A DNA stretch of 64,000 nucleotides from Halomicrobium urmianum (lineage in GTDB: Archaea > Halobacteriota > Halobacteria > Halobacteriales > Haloarculaceae): assembly GCF_020217425.1 (NCBI RefSeq), contig NZ_CP084091.1, positions 354,159-418,158 on the forward strand, in the 5' to 3' direction. The notes under the pieces were generated by a model, which made no database searches, had not been told where the DNA came from, and saw only the letters and a list, made by a program, of their open reading frames with translations. The position numbers and the translations under genes were made by a program. Shown here one piece after another: positions 62,704 to 64,000 of this stretch (its first letter is position 1; every line of letters begins with the position of its first letter).

Positions 62704-63096
62704 AGGGGGTAGGGAGAAATCACTATCACAATATAATCATCTACCATCGATCATCGCGAAGTCTACAAGTTCAATCTCTCGAGTCCATCGCAGACCGACG
62801 AGTACATCGGCCCTGCTGCCATCGCCGAGAGGTCTCGGTTTCACTCGGACGAACGCGAAGGGAGGGTGTGAGGAACCGTCGACATGGTATGGACCGTCGA
62901 CTGGAGCTACTCGATAGGACTACTCAGTAGGGAACACGGGTCTGGCAGTGTCATACGCAGTTCTCGTGTACGATTGTCTGTCCGGATATTGTCCGAAGAT
63001 AGTCTGTCCGAAGGTCATCCTCGTCACCGAGGATACCCGAGAGATGAAGCGCGAGCTCAGCAGACAGAACCAAACAATCTGGCAGGTGCATTCGGT
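62704..63096. other. Non-coding stretch right of the origin
   Basis: No gene recognised. The open frames here have no family features. Confidence 0.5.
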
Positions 63097-63405
63097 TCAG
63101 AACGACACGTTCCGGTCGTCATACGGGTAGTCTCTATCCATCTCTTTGACGGTCCCGCCCCGGTCGTCGTAGTACTTCCGTCCGATATAACACTCGTCAA
63201 GCGTACCGTAGATCGACGCGAAGAGGTCCTCAAGGGTTTCAAATGTGTCGTCGTTGTCCCGTTCAAGCATCGTGCTGATCGCCTCCGAGTCACTGTCGTC
63301 GGGGGCATCGATAGTTTCGTCTCCGACGCGTTCGACGACTCCCGCGCGGTCTACCGGAAAATCGAGCTCCTCGTCCAAATAGCCGCGTAAGTGTGGTGGT
63401 CTCAT
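63097..63405 (-). CDS. DUF5789-like protein
   Basis: A 102-residue protein from the ATG at 63403-63405: MRPPHLRGYLDEELDFPVDR, AGVVERVGDETIDAPDDSDS, and DECYIGRKYYDDRGGTVKEM. This is the haloarchaeal DUF5789 pattern. The frame extends upstream but that part is basic and not family-like. Acidic, soluble, function unknown. Confidence 0.85.
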   Translation of the reverse strand: MRPPHLRGYLDEELDFPVDRAGVVERVGDETIDAPDDSDSEAISTMLERDNDDTFETLEDLFASIYGTLDECYIGRKYYDDRGGTVKEMDRDYPYDDRNVSF

Positions 63406-63509
63406 TGTATTCGATGTGTCAACGGGTTCGTCGGTCCAACGTCCGGGAAGTGTAATCGGACTGAAGTCCCTTGTGGAGTGTTCCGGTCGCTCTCGGAAAA
63501 GAGTGCTCC

Positions 63510-63623
63510 TCAGTTCGTTTCCAGTCGGTGTTCGCGTTCGATGTCCTGGAGCTGTGGGATCAGCTCTGACTCCCGCGCAACGTGGATGATATAGCGTGGG
63601 ACGTCCTGTGTCGTCCGGGCCAT
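63510..63623 (-). CDS. Short open frame beside an IS6 element
   Basis: Thirty-seven codons (MARTTQDVPRYIIHVARESE to EREHRLETN). The composition is gene-like but the length is short and no family is recognised. Its 5' end touches the IS6 element, so it may be the tail of a gene cut by that insertion. Confidence 0.3.
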   Translation of the reverse strand: MARTTQDVPRYIIHVARESELIPQLQDIEREHRLETN

Positions 63624-63640
63624 GAACGGTTCGGTAGTGT

Positions 63641-64000
63641 TTAGTTAGGAGCATTGTGCCAGCGAGCGAAACTCTGGAGCCAGTTTTCGGCTGTGTCCGG
63701 TTCGACGTGGCTGAAGCAATTCGAGAACGACGACGTTCGGCGCTTGAGTTCTCGAAAAATCCGTTCGACAGCATTCCGATTTCCGTGGCGAGATATCTGA
63801 AACCGGAGGCCTGCTCGTTGGAGTGCAGTTTGGAGGTGTTGAACGCCATCAACGAGAAATTCGGCTGTTTCGATGTCGTGTTTCTGCTGGAGTTCGCGGA
63901 GAAATATTTCGGTGAGAGCGGTGGTCGTCGTCGAAAAAAGCCGGACGTGAAGCAACTCGTTCGTAGCGGGATCGCCAGCGGCGTACAGCCAGAATTGCTG
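63641..64000 (-). mobile_element. IS6-family (ISH15-like) transposase, partial at the window edge
   Basis: Translating leftwards from the edge: QFWLYAAGDPATNELLHVRL, TEIFLRELQQKHDIETAEFL with VDG (second acidic region), and RHGNRNAVERIFRELKRRTS with the catalytic Glu, ending NWLQSFARWHNAPN and a stop at 63641. The front (HTH and first Asp) is outside the window. The visible part is intact. The element end is probably near 63625-63640 (GGTTCGGTAGTGTTT). Confidence 0.88.

Noticed and set aside
62884..63390. Plus-strand frames right of the origin
   Set aside because: The larger one is antisense to the DUF5789 gene and the rest has no features.
1..64000. tRNA or rRNA genes
   Set aside because: No cloverleaf with a GTTC-A/G arm and no rRNA motif was noticed on either strand by eye; a covariance search would be decisive.

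Overview
The window is from a haloarchaeon (class Halobacteria). The evidence is high G+C, strongly acidic proteins, many GTG starts, TATA boxes about 27 bases before the start codon (leaderless transcripts), and lineage-typical families: Bat-type helix-turn-helix regulators, HalOD1, DUF7342, DUF5789, an Orc1/Cdc6 initiator, CDC48, a TBP fragment and Tat lipoproteins. Genus cannot be named from the sequence. The presence of an Orc1/Cdc6-linked origin and the density of broken genes fit a megaplasmid or a plastic chromosomal segment.

Layout. 1-8.9 kb: a SoxB-like metallophosphoesterase divergent from a TauE/SafE exporter, a copper module (CopA ATPase and a CopZ-like chaperone), membrane proteins and a UspA protein. 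9.2-18.6 kb: a Tat lipoprotein, a Bat-type regulator, HalOD1, an MFS carrier, a secreted deacetylase-like protein that has lost its catalytic motifs, a two-gene cysteine-bearing membrane pair, a carbamoyltransferase and an HTH/DUF7521 pair. The membrane pair and the HTH gene share the same rare palindrome upstream. 19.2-24.6 kb: a compact minus-strand respiratory operon (small protein, Mo-bisPGD catalytic subunit, 4Fe-4S subunit, NrfD anchor, TorD chaperone), arranged like haloarchaeal dmsEABCD. 25-33.7 kb: a dead PIN gene, a CDC48 paralogue, and IS5-type and IS1341-type wrecks. 33.9-36.3 kb: an ADP-ribosylglycohydrolase with two small downstream genes. 36.8-46 kb: signalling proteins, an SDR, a Bat-type regulator divergent from an RND exporter. 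46-60 kb: a copB relic, a divergent family-B DNA polymerase, two HTH/TumE-like gene pairs in opposite orientation around a complete IS200/IS605 element, an intact TnpB element with its own small RHH-like gene, an orc1/cdc6 relic, DsrE and a histidine kinase. 60.2-62.7 kb: an intact orc1/cdc6 gene inside an array of direct and inverted origin-recognition boxes, so a probable replication origin. 63-64 kb: DUF5789 and a partial IS6 transposase.

Two themes run through the window. One is small repeated DNA: an 86-bp palindromic element (five 86-bp copies, one of them split by an IS, plus one half copy), a 147-bp repeat (two copies), a 115-bp structured solo element with compensatory stem changes (two copies), and many IS200/IS605-type ends, most without a transposase. 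The other is gene decay: fragments of tbp, orc1/cdc6, copB, PIN, SnoaL-like, HTH and tnpB genes. No tRNA, rRNA or CRISPR array was recognised.
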